DNA from: Polytrichum commune
Lineage: Eukaryota > Streptophyta > Polytrichopsida > Polytrichales > Polytrichaceae
Direction: 5' to 3'
Assembly: GCA_950295325.1 (NCBI GenBank)
Contig: OX485807.1
Location: 12,117,001 to 12,181,000 of the forward strand
DNA length: 64,000 nucleotides
In this document: positions 22,196-33,742 of the stretch, in pieces
Layout: each line of letters opens with the position of its first letter
How positions within the stretch are numbered: position 1 is the stretch's first letter
Notes under the pieces: model-generated
Told to the model about the DNA's origin: nothing
Database searches by the model: none
The model's input: only the letters and a program-made list of their open reading frames with translations
Translations under genes and position numbers: made by a program

Positions 22196-23190
22196 GATCA
22201 CAAGGTTCCTTTCAAGTTTGTTCTTCCTATGCACACCAAGTCACTCATCTAATTTGGCCCACACTTATAACTACGAAGATGGACCTGAAGTGCTTGTAAT
22301 ATCTTTGATTGCTACAACCCACACTAATTTATGTCACACCAATTTTCAATTCACCACCATTTGATCATTCATCAACTTTTGGTATCTCTCCAAAATAGGT
22401 TATCAAAAAGTACATTTTTTGATTTGGATGAAAGGGAAACACACAATCGGGTTTCTTCTTCTTCACATACATAAAAATACGCATCTAACACACATTGCAT
22501 TATAATACAAAGCAAGGTTAGATTTGTCTAGAAATGCCATTACACACCACTAAGTTTTTGTTTTAGTTCTTGTGAAGCCAACATGGTCTTTCGACAATTA
22601 TGGGTCAATATGTGGTCATTGCCAAACACAACCTCTCAATTAAGGGTCTACACTAAATAGGTTTGTTAGTATGACCTTTGAATAGAGTGATTTACTGCGT
22701 TGACTCGTGGTTACTAGGTTACTAAGTTATTTTTTCTAGTGATTTTGGTCTAATAATAAAATTGATATCATAATAAGGGTAGGTATTATAGATATTTATG
22801 AGATGAGACATTAGTATTAGTCACACTAATGACCTTGTTAGTGCAGTTAAAGCAATGATTTATAGTGGCATCTTGTTTGTATCATGGTATTATTAATAAA
22901 TAAATAAATAAAACTTTAGTGTGTCACTGACACTGACGTGAGTGAGAGCCTATTCTTCCTTGCCGTGATCATGTGACACCAAGCTTCATAGTAAGGGTAC
23001 TTCCTTCCTTTTGGAGGGTGGGCTCCTTTCATGGTACTACGAGTACATAGTTGCCATGTAAACTTTCCTAATGTGGCTTGTTATTATATCACAAGATAAG
23101 GGTCACTAGATTAAGGAAACGAGGCAAGTTGATGTGTCATCATAAGATATTCTCAAGTGACACAACAACACCCTCAAAAAGGTGGATGCT
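22196..23190. other. Intergenic DNA, nothing recognised
   Basis: This is an AT-rich spacer with a short AAAT repeat near 22895. No gene, RNA or family is recognised. Confidence 0.4.
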
Positions 23191-23405
23191 AGATTGGCCT
23201 TAAATTATTATTATTATTTTCCCCCGACTAGCCCACTTCTCCTAGAATGTGAAACACTCAATTAGTACAAGATGGTCAGCATTTCCAAATGAATGCTAAA
23301 GCCACTTTACTCATGATTTTCAAAGCTCGTATGAATATCTCAAACAATGGCAAAGTGAAGATTCTTGTAATCATTAAATGGTAATATAGGTTGCCCCTAG
23401 TTATG

Positions 23406-24510
23406 GGGGCTGCCTAAATACCCCCGACGAGCATTGCAGTTGTCAGGGCGGCGGGCAAGGGCAGCCCCAAAAAAGCCAAAGGTTCGGACACCCGACCCTA
23501 GCCTAATCCCCCGACCCTGTCCACCCGGTGTCCAGCCCGGCCTCCAGCCTGGACAGACGCCCGGTTTTCCGGCCGGCTTCCAGCCTGGCTACCCGCCCCA
23601 CCCTCCACCTGGCCACCCTCCACCTAGCACCTAGCCACCCTCCACCTTTACTAGTGCACCCGCCTTTCATTTGAATTTTTTTGGTTTTGCTTTGCTCATG
23701 GCTGTTGCAATGATGTGAGGAGCTTTGGTGTGGTTGTCAAGAACATGGCGGCGGCCATGCATATGCACTAGATCTTGGTTCTGAGGTTGTAGGACAGGGC
23801 GCTGCTCCAAAAAATGGAATGGATCCATGAGAGGGACACAATTTAGTGCACCCGCCTTTCATTTGAATTTTTTTGGTTTTGCTTTGCTCATGGCTGTTGC
23901 AATGATGTGAGGAGCTTTGGTGTGGTTGTCAAGAACATGGCGGCGGCCATGCATATGCACAAGATCTTGGTTCTGAGGTTGTAGGACAGGGCGTTGCTCC
24001 AAAAAATGGAATGGATCCATGAGAGGGACACAATTTCATGGCATCCGGCCAAGCACATGAACCACATCTTGGATCTGAGGGCGATGGACAGGGCGTTTTT
24101 TTGTTTAGGGTTGCAATGGATCCAAGAGAGAGAGATAATTTCGTGGTGGCAGCGAAGCCCATGGACTGGATCTTGGATCTGAGGGCGATGGACAAGGCGT
24201 TTTTGGTTTAGGGTTGCAATGGATCCAAGAGAGGGGAACATTTTCATGGCAGTGGCGGAGCACATGAATTGGATTTTGGATTTGAGGGTGATGGACAGGA
24301 CGTTGCTAGTTTAGGGTTGCAATGGATCTAATAGAAGGATACAATTTCATGGCATTCGACCAAGCACGTGGACTGAATCTTGGATCTGAGGGCGATAGAC
24401 AGGGCGTTTAGGATTTGAGATTGCAATGGATCAGAGAGAGGGACACAGTTTCATGGCATGCGGCCAAGCTCATGGACCAGATCTTGTGTTTCAAGGTGTA
24501 GGACATGGCG
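23406..24510 (+). repeat. Left inverted arm of the MULE, with 192-bp duplication
   Basis: Compared with the right arm, the left arm holds an extra tandem copy of a 192 bp block (23652-23843 and 23844-24035). The block spans GTGCACCCGCCTTTCATTTG to GAGAGGGACACAATTT. The outer ~230 bp is C-rich, with CCTGGCTACCCGCCCC-type and CCACCCTCCACCT repeats. Similarity to the other arm ends near 24508. Confidence 0.75.
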
Positions 24511-24736
24511 TTTAGGATTTAGGGTTGCAATGGATAAAAGAGAGGGACACAATTTCATGGCATGCGGCCAAACACATAGATAGATCTTGGATCTGAGCGC
24601 GATGGACAGGGCGTTGCTGATTTAGGGCTGCAATGGATCTAAGAGAATGACACAATTTCATGGCTTGCGGCCAAGCACGTAGACCAGATATTGGATCTGA
24701 GGGCGATGGACAAGGTGTTTAGGGTTTAGGGTTGCA

Positions 24737-24961
24737 ATGGATCAAAGAGAGGGACACGGTTTCAGGTTCTGCTCTTGGATACAAGCCGGGGGTTTTGACG
24801 ACCTTAATAACCTCAAGGCATCCCAAGTTCGATGCATGTTTGATCCACCAAACGTAAAGTGTATGAGTGGCCAGCTTGCAGGGTTAACTGCTGAAGTTGT
24901 GCAAATCAGTGCAGGACAGGCCGTGGAGGATGAATCACATTGCGAGGAGGGTTTAGAATAA
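24737..24961 (+). CDS. Short arm-initiated frame on the plus strand
   Basis: The 74-codon frame starts MDQREGHGF, as do arm-derived frames on the other side, and runs into unique internal DNA. No domain is seen and the C-terminus is acidic (VEDESHCEEGLE). It could be a chimeric exon transcribed from the left arm. Evidence for translation is absent. Confidence 0.25.
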   Translation: MDQREGHGFRFCSWIQAGGFDDLNNLKASQVRCMFDPPNVKCMSGQLAGLTAEVVQISAGQAVEDESHCEEGLE

Positions 24962-25501
24962 GAGGATCATTTTGATGTAAGAGTGGTGGACGTATTTTTA
25001 CCATGCTAGTGATAGTTTTTACATATGTTTGAACTACGATTGTAACAAATTGTGAGGTTTATGACAGGTATATAGTTTTGTGCAATCATATGTAGTAAAT
25101 CTTGTATTATCACGGTATGCTATGGAATCCAATGATATCATGTCCTATTCTATTCTATGTTGTCATAGCCTGCCTTAACATGTCATGTTATGTCCTATTA
25201 TGTCCAGGCATGTTTTAACTTGTTTTTTTTTCTATATTCACCAGTCTGACAACAATGAACACAATGTTTCTACAATCTTGGTTTCCTAATCCGGATGTTA
25301 GTATTTTTCCAACTTGTGTCTATACAACTTTTGAATTTCCGCAAATTCCTAGGACCAGGACCAATTTCGAATGACAGGGGAAAAAGAAATGACGCTTCTG
25401 GCTTAGGCACCATCATTTGAAGTTGCCACTCCGTTGAATGGCCACACATAAGGGGTCATCCTCAAGCGGGAGTGGATCATTCAATTTCAAATTACCATAT
25501 T

Positions 25502-27318
25502 CTTAGTAATGATAGAAACAATCTGGATTTTCGTCTGTCCACATCCTCACACTCATGGCATCCCGTGGATGCTTGTCCCAAAGCTCTTTGGCAAGCTTAT
25601 TGGCTATGTTGCACACATCAACTGGCATAATAAAAATGTCCCTAGTCGCAGGCAAGTTATTTAGGGCACCTTGCATGACCACAGAGCTCTGCTATGCCAT
25701 AACATGAGCAGATGACTTCCGAGATCTAAGTGTATCAGCTATCAATTGTTTTGTTGTCATGGACAAACGACCCGATAAGCCAGCCCGCTGCCTTCCAAAC
25801 TCAGTGCCATGACAGGGTTTTCCGTCTTTATTAGTATGTGTCATGCAATGAAAATGAATTGTGCAAAGAGATTCATCTAGAAGTAATTATTTGACAACAA
25901 AATTATATTGACATCCTCTCTTGATGGACATTCCAGCCTGGATGTTACCAACCCTAGTTTTCCTCTTAGGCTTCGTAGATGTCTGGATGAGGGTTTGTGC
26001 CTGAAGGAGCTTCGCCTATGCATCTTGCACCCTGGCTTGATCCTAGAGATCCTCATCAGGATCGTCCTCATTGAGATCTGGAACAGCCTCTGTCATTTCT
26101 TTCTTCCGTCATTGTGGTTTTGATGTTGCGTCCTTCTGAGACTTTTCTACAAGATTTTGTGCCCTCTGTAATGCTTGTCGATGAGATGTTGATTTTTTTT
26201 TCTCCAATAGCACATGTGCAAACACCTTCTGGATCTCTACCTTGTATTGTCTAGTGTATTCCATTGGCCCATACTGGCACCAATAACTACATTGGAGGAC
26301 ACGTCTCATGGTTAGTTCAAGCTCTCACGACGTGATAGACCACATGTTTACAATATGGACTAGGTCATGCAGAGGACGTGTGTATGATAGGCTTCAATGC
26401 TATCTAAAAACCAAAATTCGAAGGGGATAAATGCAAATTCCATTACATGTTTAAACCCTAAACCCAAAACACCTAAAAAAAATGCAAGAATCGTTACCTG
26501 ATATCTTGAATTGCAGATTCGACACGTACTTGCTTCCTGTCTTGTCTCTTTATGCATTGCCTAGATTCCTCATGAAAGATGCAAGGGAACTGCCGGGTTG
26601 ACATTTCTCCTTCCAAAAAATCATCTAGCCGAGCCCAATGAATTGTAGCCTTCTGGGTATCCTTTATGTTACCATTGCCGTGATTGGACTTGGCCTCCCA
26701 CTTTAAATCTGTCCTGTCAAAAGGGCCAGGGGGTGGTACTTGGACAGATGCCAGGACTCTCTGGTATAAATTCCTCCATGACGGACGGATCTTCTTCTCT
26801 TGGACTGAAGTTTGTACTTCCATCACAGAAACAAACTCTGGCGTATTCAAATCTGCATCATTCGTATTCAGGTGAGATGCATGGCTTTCATGGTTGACGT
26901 TATGATCTACTAAATGTCCTCCAGGTGGTCATTGTCCAGGTTTGTGAGTAGCCATGAATTCAAATTCCGAAGTGTTTGCATCATCTCCTGTCCCAAGATC
27001 CACTGCATATGCATTGTAGCCACTATGTCCATGGACTGTAGATCGCTCCTGTGCAAGTTCAGGGTCACCTCCAAAATTCCATATTCTTAAAGGGTTTCCC
27101 TCATTTCCATCCATTGCATTCAGTGGATCATCGCCTTGTCCTACACCCTGAAACACAAGATCTGGTCCATATGCTAGGCTGCATGTTATGAGATTGTTTT
27201 CCTCTCTTGGATCCATTGCATTCAGTGGATCAGCGCCCTGTCCTACGCCCTGAAATACAAGATCTGGTCCATGAGCTTGGCCGCATGCCATGAAACTGTG
27301 TCCCTCTCTCTGATCCAT
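25502..27318 (-). pseudogene. Decayed split gene inside the MULE, function unknown
   Basis: Reading the minus strand from 27318: exon 1 (27318 to about 26498) starts MDQREGHSFMACG inside the right arm, encodes two ~37-residue repeats from the arm tandem units, and then a unique region with KIRPSWRNLYQRVLASVQ and HWARLDDFLEGEM. It ends at a good donor (CAG/GTAACG). Further coding-like blocks are 26309-26109 (CQYGPMEYTRQYKVEIQKVF), about 26095-25910 (PDLNEDDPDEDL) and about 25838-25502 (MPVDVCNIANKLAKELW, ending at TAA). In-frame stops break it at 26929-26931 (TGA), 26043-26045, 26016-26018 and 25692-25694 (TAG). I do not recognise the family; it is not an obvious MURA transposase. It is either a captured host gene or an element-specific gene. 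Confidence 0.55.
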
Positions 27319-28144
27319 TGCAACCTCAAATCCTAAACGCCCTGTCCATCGCCCTCAGATCCAAGATTCAGTCCACGTGCTTGGTCGAATGCCATGAAAT
27401 TGTATCCTTCTCTTAGATCCATTGCAACCTTAAACTAGCAACGTCCTGTCCATCGCCCTCAAATCCAAAATCCAATTCATGTGCTCCGCCACTGCCATGA
27501 AAATGTTCCCCTCTCTTGGATCCATTGCAACCCTAAACCAAAAACGCCTTGTCCATCGCCCTCAGATCCAAGATCCAGTCCATGGGCTTCGCTGCCACCA
27601 CGAAATTGTCTCTCTCTCTTGGATCCATTGCAACCCTAAACAAAAAACGCCTTGTCCATCGCCCTCAGATCCAAGATGTGGTTCATGTGCTTGGCCGGAT
27701 GCCATGAAATTGTGTCCCTCTCATGGATCCATTCCATTTTTTGGAGCAGCGCCCTGTCCTACAACCTCAGAACCAAGATCTAGTGCATATGCATGGCCGC
27801 CGCCATGTTCTTGACAACCACACCAAAGCTCCTCACATCATTGCAACAGCCATGAGCAAAGCAAAACCAAAAAAATTCAAATGAAAGGCGGGTGCACTAG
27901 TAAAGGTGGAGGGTGGCTAGGTGCTAGGTGGAGGGTGGCCAGGTGGAGGGCGGGGCGGGCAGCCAGGCTGGAAGCCGGCCGGAAAACCGGGCGTCTGTCC
28001 AGGCTGGAGGCCAGGCTGGACATCGGGTGGACAGGGTCGGGGGATTAGGCCAGGGTTGGGTGTCCGAACCTCTGGCTTTTTTGGGGCTGCCCTTGCCCGC
28101 GCCCTGACAGCTGCAACGCTCGTCGGGGGTATTTAGGCAGCCCC
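27225..28144 (-). repeat. Right inverted arm of the MULE
   Basis: This is the reverse complement of 23406-24510 minus the 192 bp duplication, with scattered substitutions. An ATG in the arm at 27318 starts the internal minus-strand frame. The same ATGGATCAGAGAGAGGGAC occurs in the left arm at about 24424, where the frame stops after 29 codons. Confidence 0.75.
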
Positions 28145-28330
28145 CTAGTTATGTTGACTATCGAACCTAGAATGATTATTGTATTTTGAGCACAAAGTAC
28201 AAACTCTTTTAAACACATGTCTTTTGGTATCTATTCTTGTAGATGCACCAAAACACATACCACTCAAGTTAGGTGTCCTAATAAGAGAAGTGACCAAATA
28301 AGGGTTGTCTACCTTAAGAGGGTAAATGGG

Positions 28331-29029
28331 TTTTCTTCTTCTACGAAGTTAATGTGGAATACACACTTTCATGAAAAGTGGTGCCTAGCGCCTAAAAAAT
28401 AGAGTCATTGCTATGCTTTTGATTTTGGAGAGCCCACAAGGGAGAGAGGAAATTATTGCATACGGGTGCACCTCTCTTTCTCTCTTTCATCAAATATAAA
28501 TGTCCTAAAATACTATGCAACCCATTTATACTCAAGGTAGACATACCCATTTCCAATAACTTGAGCAATTTCTGCATAAGTGTGGTACACATATGATACT
28601 GGAGTGATTTTTCACAGGCCTAGAAATTGATATCACTATGTTTAACAAAAAAATCATAATTTATATCTAAGTACTAAAATTATACAATTTTTTTCAAAGA
28701 CAAGATTCTCTCCCAATCCATATTCATAGCATAGGTTGATATATTTCAAAAAATTGGTAGACAAAAACTTGAGTAAGGGCAATACCCTTTTCAAGGAACC
28801 CAAATATGTGCCCTTCAAAACTTACGTTTTCCATCATGTTGAATTCAATGGTTGTGACACCTCTCTCACCTGGTCACTATTTATTTCCCACATTCCAAAT
28901 TACAGAATGACGGCTCCATGTATGGAACTTCACGACTTTAGGGGACTCTATATGTGTAATATGATCGGGGCAGTTATTGGAAATGGGTTTGTTACCCAAG
29001 AGTCGATTTGGCACCAAGAGTAGAGTAGT
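28331..29029. other. Intergenic DNA with half of a family N element
   Basis: About 28430-28510 resembles the left arm of family N (AGAGGAAATTATTGCATACG, CACCTCTC) without its partner arm. Nothing else is recognised; frames at 28736-29023 look like chance. Confidence 0.4.
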
Positions 29030-29235
29030 TTGTTTAATTCGCATGGGTTACCATTTGGAGTTACGTGTTGTTATAACTCTTTATTGAAAGTATCATTTTT
29101 TACTCAAATTACATAAGTAGTTAGAATGCACACCGAAGAATATGATTTAAGTTAGTTGGTAAAACACTTTGGTAACAAATTATAGCAACACGTAACTACA
29201 AATAGTAACCCACACTAATTAAGTAGTGTAGCTTC
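29030..29235 (+). repeat. Family F MITE-like repeat, copy 3
   Basis: GGGTTACCATTTGGAGTTAC then GTGTTGTTATAACT at the left is inverted relative to TTATAGCAACACGTAACTAC then AAATAGTAACCC at the right, with TTAAGTAGTGTAGC at the end. Confidence 0.65.
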
Positions 29236-29281
29236 AAAGACACAAGAAACCTCATCAAGTTAGTCATGTATGTAACTTAAG

Positions 29282-29636
29282 GCACCACGGGCCTTGGCTT
29301 GGTGGTTAGGGCTCATGGCCCCCAATGAGGAGGTTGTGGGTTCTATTCCCCATGTTGGCGTGGTGCTCACCACCTTAGTCCACCCAACTATGGTGGGGGG
29401 TCCTTGGACCTTGTTGTATGGGTACCTCAAAGCCCTGTGGGGGGATACCATGTCCGGTATCTTCAAGGCACTAGTGGCTAGCTAGGAACTAGTATAGTGT
29501 GTCACTATAGTGCCCATCCTCGAAAGGGGAGAGTAGTATTGCCTCAATGTCCCCTTGTCCAGTGGGCATCGGGTCATTGGCATTACGAACGGACACTTTA
29601 TTCACGCTAGCCCCTTGCTAAAAAGGGACCGGAGTT

Positions 29637-29678
<42 letters not shown>
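29282..29678 (+). mobile_element. tRNA-derived SINE (family S1), full length
   Basis: The head contains A-box-like TGGCTTGGTGG followed by TTAGGGCTCATGGCC and B-box-like GGTTCTATTCC, 35-40 bp apart as in tRNA-derived promoters. The body is unique here and ends in a (TCTA)n tail from about 29638. A perfect 15-bp direct repeat TGTATGTAACTTAAG flanks it (29267-29281 and 29679-29693). Promoter, tail and long target duplication together are diagnostic of a SINE. The frames on both strands over it are not genes. Confidence 0.9.

Positions 29679-29679
<1 letters not shown>
29638..29679. repeat. (TCTA)n microsatellite, tail of the SINE
   Basis: About ten TCTA units form the 3' tail of the S1 SINE, immediately before the target duplication. 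Confidence 0.9.
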
Positions 29680-29693
29680 GTATGTAACTTAAG

Positions 29694-32600
29694 TATCTAT
29701 TTGTAGTGGATTTGGCGTTGTGCACGTGGTATTGGTTCTAGAGTTATCCATAAGAGGTCAAATAGAAGTGCAACACAAAAATTCAAGTTTCACAATAATT
29801 TATGTTCTTTTATAACTTGTCATCTTGCCCATTGCTAGGTATGAAGACTTTCTCCTCCTATTCTTGGGTCACTAAAATTTGGTCCCGAGTTTGATTATTT
29901 TCTCTTGGGAACATGTAAATTGAACTTGAGAACTTCTTAGGAACCACAAGGGACATGACACACATGGCATGTCTATGTTTAGGGTATTTGTTAGAACCAA
30001 AAAGTTTCCGACTAACACACCAATAACACAATGCACCTCCAAACACCATGTGGTTAATTCCATGTAGCTATTTACCGATATTTGTATAGATGTGCCTCTT
30101 GACATTTATCAATCTCAATGTTGTAAACCATGTAGAAAGCTTCAGCTCTCAACTTGAAAGCTTAAGTGTTAAACAAATTTAAGTGAACAAGTTCGAGAAT
30201 AAAACTCTTTTGCAATAAGAAAAATCCTTTCTTTGAGCTCTAAAACTCCCTAGTGTAAGAGGGTCCTCATGGAGGTCGCTTAATTATGATTGTCGAGAGC
30301 TTGAACTCTCAAATTTATGGGTCTAAGCCAATAAGATTTTGAGCAATCTTTGGTTTTCTTTGGAATTTTATCTATTTTTAGGCTTTCACTTTGAGCAAGG
30401 TTAATTTACACTTGCTCAAATGATCGGTTAAACTTGAAAGCTTGATAATCGGTTAAACTCTCAAAAATTTGAGCTTAGGCCGACCAAAACTCTCATACTT
30501 TAGAGTTTGAGCTCTTAACTCTAATTCTCAAACCCTCTAAGGTACGTATGTTTTACATATATTGTCACTTTTCTTGTGCAACTAGTTTGTAGTCTCAATA
30601 GCATTGCTTTGTTTCCACAATGAGCTTGTATCTTTGGTTTCAATAAGGTTTGTCGTTCCCAACAAAGCCCCCTATGGAATCCTAAATAGGCACATAAAAA
30701 TGACAAATCAAGTACACACAATCTTCAAAATGACCCCCCCCCCCCCCCCCCCCTCCCCTCCTCCAACACAAACCACTTTTAGAATCATGAAATATGCATT
30801 TAGATTAGAAATCTCAAAAGCATACGAATTCTTATTGCAAATTTCTCATTTGCAATCTTCTTCATTCATATTTGCTTTAGGAGAATGAATTTTTCAACTC
30901 ATGGATCCAACATTTAGATTGGTCTATAAAGTTGGAAGTGGCCACAATAGGCACACATACTTTAGCGTAATGATTGTAGTGGGACAATAGCCTAAGATAA
31001 ATTCACTATGTTTTTAATACAAATGAATATAGTTGTCACTTACCAAGAGACTTATTTCTAGTCGAACAAAATAATCAAGGTGTATAAGGTTGTGTAACAA
31101 ACATGCAAAATGACCAACCAAAGAACATGCAAGTAAGATAGTAATAAATTGGTTCCAATAGCCTAAGCATAATTTACCATGACGTAATCTAATGCAAGGC
31201 ACATTTCAATGCGTCATCTACATGGCCATGCCGCACTCACCTTGGACAAGTTGACTTGGTAATTATTCTTGTTATGAATGTCTTGATGTTTTTGACATTT
31301 GAGCATAAAATCAAGGGACTTTGTTTTTTCCAAGAGAAGTTGGAAATGCTCAAAAATGAAAACACGTATGCACATGGCTTTCACATGCAACACACACAAC
31401 ACCCACATGCATATTGAAACAATGCCAAATGAATTAAGAGGGGAAGTGCAACCCTCAAGTGTGTCACTTAAAAGTGACCAAGAGCACGAACAAATACAAC
31501 AAAACTAACCAAGGACAACCTGCAACCCACCTAAGACCAACCACCCTACTCTTCAAAAAAATCTTCCAGTTCCACCTAACCTCATGTTTGTCACAAAGAA
31601 TGCTTCTTTCAACCCACATTTGATCAAAACGTTATAAAAAAAAATTAAAAAATTTAAGAAGAAGAAGAAGAAGAAGTTTATTTTTAGAGTATGGGAAGCC
31701 TATAGGCTTATGAGACAAATTGATCCTTGATCCACCCATATGACCTTGACCTTATGTATTGCAAAACACACTAGACTTAATCATGTTCTCATTACCAAGA
31801 TGTGTAGTAGTGTTAGGTGGAGGGTAGAGGGCAATAGGAGGATATCTTAGGAGGTTGGGAGTGTGGACTTTGTAATCTTGATCTAATATATGGTTTCTAG
31901 GAGTAAATGAAATGGATATTGTAGGGTGTTGTATGGTTCAATAGATAATTATTAAGGTGCCATGTGTTGTATTCGTATAGGTCAAGACCATGAGGAACCA
32001 TATAACAACACTCTATGGTACTTTGTGTACCAACAAATGATTGTTCCATGTTATAATTTTCTAGTGGTTTGGATTTGGGGAAAAAAATCATATCTACATT
32101 TAAAAAAGAACATATGCACTGTGAAAACAATGCAATAAAACAATAGCATCAATAAACAACTTTTGTCAATGGCCAATGATTTGTGGCAGTCATTTAAGTT
32201 GATGAAGGGTAAATTCTTGGGAATTCCTTATTGTTCGAAGAATTGTTTAAAAATAAGAATTAATTTGATCTTGAAACCAACATCAAAGAGCCGAATTTGT
32301 CTTGTGATATTAAGTTGGGATCCATCAACCATAAATCTATAGTTAATGGTTTTCATGTGCACCTATTTGCTATGAATTCTAAGCCGTCCTCAATGGCATT
32401 TTGATATCTCATGAATGTATATGATAGTTAACAAAGTAGATTTTCAAAGTAAGAGTAGTTTGTGCACGTGCTCACCTGGCTCATTGCACTTGGGTGCATA
32501 TGAAGTAATCTCCTAGACCATCCAAGCATTTGCGGCAGCCAATCATTTTGGAACTTTGGAATAGTGAATGCGTCGATGTCCATGACCCTCACCATTCCAA

Positions 32601-32874
32601 GTTTTAGTATATATAGCATATTGAACACGATTATCTTCGATCACAAATTGAGACAACCTAAAACTTAATTCTTAAGGGCCTAAGGGGTAAAGCAAATTCT
32701 ATGACGTGTTATCAAAAATCGTGTTTCAAGGCGATCTTGAAAGTGAGTACATGAATGTAGATGTGAGGCACCACCAAAGGATCGTATCCATGCAATTAGC
32801 AAAATAAGACTCGTTTTGGCACTTCCAAAATGATAATCTTGGAGAGACCAAACTACTAGAATGTCTTATGAACA
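29694..32874. other. Long intergenic stretch, nothing recognised
   Basis: Over 3 kb have no convincing gene and no match to the window's repeat families. A C20 run lies at 30734-30753 and a GAA microsatellite at 31657-31677. Around 30120-30540 the words GAGCTT and AAACTCTC recur in both orientations without a clear boundary. Old, decayed transposon DNA is likely, but I cannot show it. Confidence 0.4.
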
Positions 32875-33200
32875 AGTAAGGTAGACATGCCTAAATCCAA
32901 CATAGCAATAGCGTGGCCACTTATATGGTACCAATTAGGTGTAATTAGGTGTGGATCTAAGAATGGACACCATAAAGACTTGTGCTTAAAAGAGATTGCA
33001 CCATGTGCTCAAAATATGCTAATCATTCTAGGTTCAATAATCAACATGATTAGGGGGGACCCATATGACCCACTTAGTGAACATGATAATCTTCACTTCA
33101 AAGTCATTAAGACATTCATATGAGCTCCAAAAAGTACGAGACAAATGACTATGAACACAATTAGGATTTGCTAATCATCTCGTACTAATTGTGTGTTTCA
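32875..33200 (+). repeat. R1 family copy
   Basis: Begins GGTAGACATGCCTAAATCC (the R1 terminal) and continues AGGTGTGGATCTAAGAATGG, CATTCTAGGTTCAATAATCA, a short G6 tract, AATCTTCACTTCAAAGTC and AGCTCCAAAAAGTACGAG to the GTGTTTCA end. Confidence 0.7.
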
Positions 33201-33601
33201 CTATTTAAACAACAACAACAACAACACGTGTACCTTATGATTAAGCGTCTAGAAGCAATGGACCATTTAACGGTTGTCCCTAGGAAGACGTTTGCTGAAA
33301 ATAATACTCCATTTCTAGCAATGTTTGGCTAATTTAAATTAAGAGCCCTATCATTGGACGTTTAGACCCTTAAGGGCAAAGACACTTCTCAATGTTTACA
33401 AGGTTTGGTCCTTGACATTTGGCCTTCAGTGATTGTCCTAGATTTGTGTTCTAGAATGAATAGACATGCTACAATCTAGAAGCTATTGATTGTGTTAGGA
33501 TGTTGGGATGTCCGTTATAAGGCTTGGGGATTTTGGGGGTTTGTGATGTCATTTCCAAAGTCAAATTTGTTTAGAAATAGCACTTTTATAGGTTATTTTA
33601 G
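33201..33601. other. Intergenic DNA, nothing recognised
   Basis: It starts with an ACA repeat at 33208-33224. No gene or family is seen. Confidence 0.4.
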
Positions 33602-33742
33602 AACATTATTCAGATCCATAAAAATGGTATGTGGGACTAACAATATTCTACAAGATATTCCCCATATTCAGTCTGAATATGGGGAATATTTTGCAGAATA
33701 TTGTCAATCCCACGTAACGTTGTTTTGGATCTGAATAATGTT
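33602..33742. repeat. Family I foldback MITE, best copy
   Basis: The entire 141 bp is an inverted repeat centred near 33672. AACATTATTCAGATCC pairs with GGATCTGAATAATGTT, and ATATTCCCCATATTCA with TGAATATGGGGAATAT around a TCAGTCTGA centre. Only a few mismatches fall in arms of about 70 bp. Related copies are at 11318-11460 and 49488-49644. Confidence 0.85.

Larger units (their letters stand above)
23406..28144. mobile_element. Mutator-like element (MULE) with ~1 kb inverted arms
   Basis: The 4739 bp insertion starts GGGGCTGCCTAAATACCCCC and ends with its complement. A perfect 9-bp duplication CTAGTTATG flanks it (23397-23405 and 28145-28153), the size typical of Mutator superfamily elements. 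The inverted arms cover about 23406-24510 and 27225-28144 and stay closely similar throughout. The inner part of each arm is built from degenerate ~110 bp tandem units (GATCTTGGATCTGAGGGCGA, GTTGCAATGGATCCAAGAGA, CATGGCATGCGGCCAAGC). The middle 2.7 kb carries a decayed split gene on the minus strand and no recognisable transposase, so the element is non-autonomous and Pack-MULE-like. Confidence 0.85.
23190..28330 (-). repeat. R1 family copy split by a Mutator-like element
   Basis: The left part (23190-23405) and the right part (28145-28330) are consecutive halves of a minus-strand R1 copy. They join at CTAGTTATGTTGACTAT, matching the intact R1 copies at 15195 and 15630 (TATGTTGACTATTGAGCC). 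This proves that the DNA between is a later insertion. Confidence 0.8.

Noticed and set aside
29282-29360. tRNA gene
   Set aside because: A- and B-box-like motifs are present, but no cloverleaf stems close and the unit continues into a SINE body.
29260-29485. Overlapping plus and minus frames of 63-68 codons
   Set aside because: They lie within a SINE defined by its promoter boxes, tail and 15-bp duplication.
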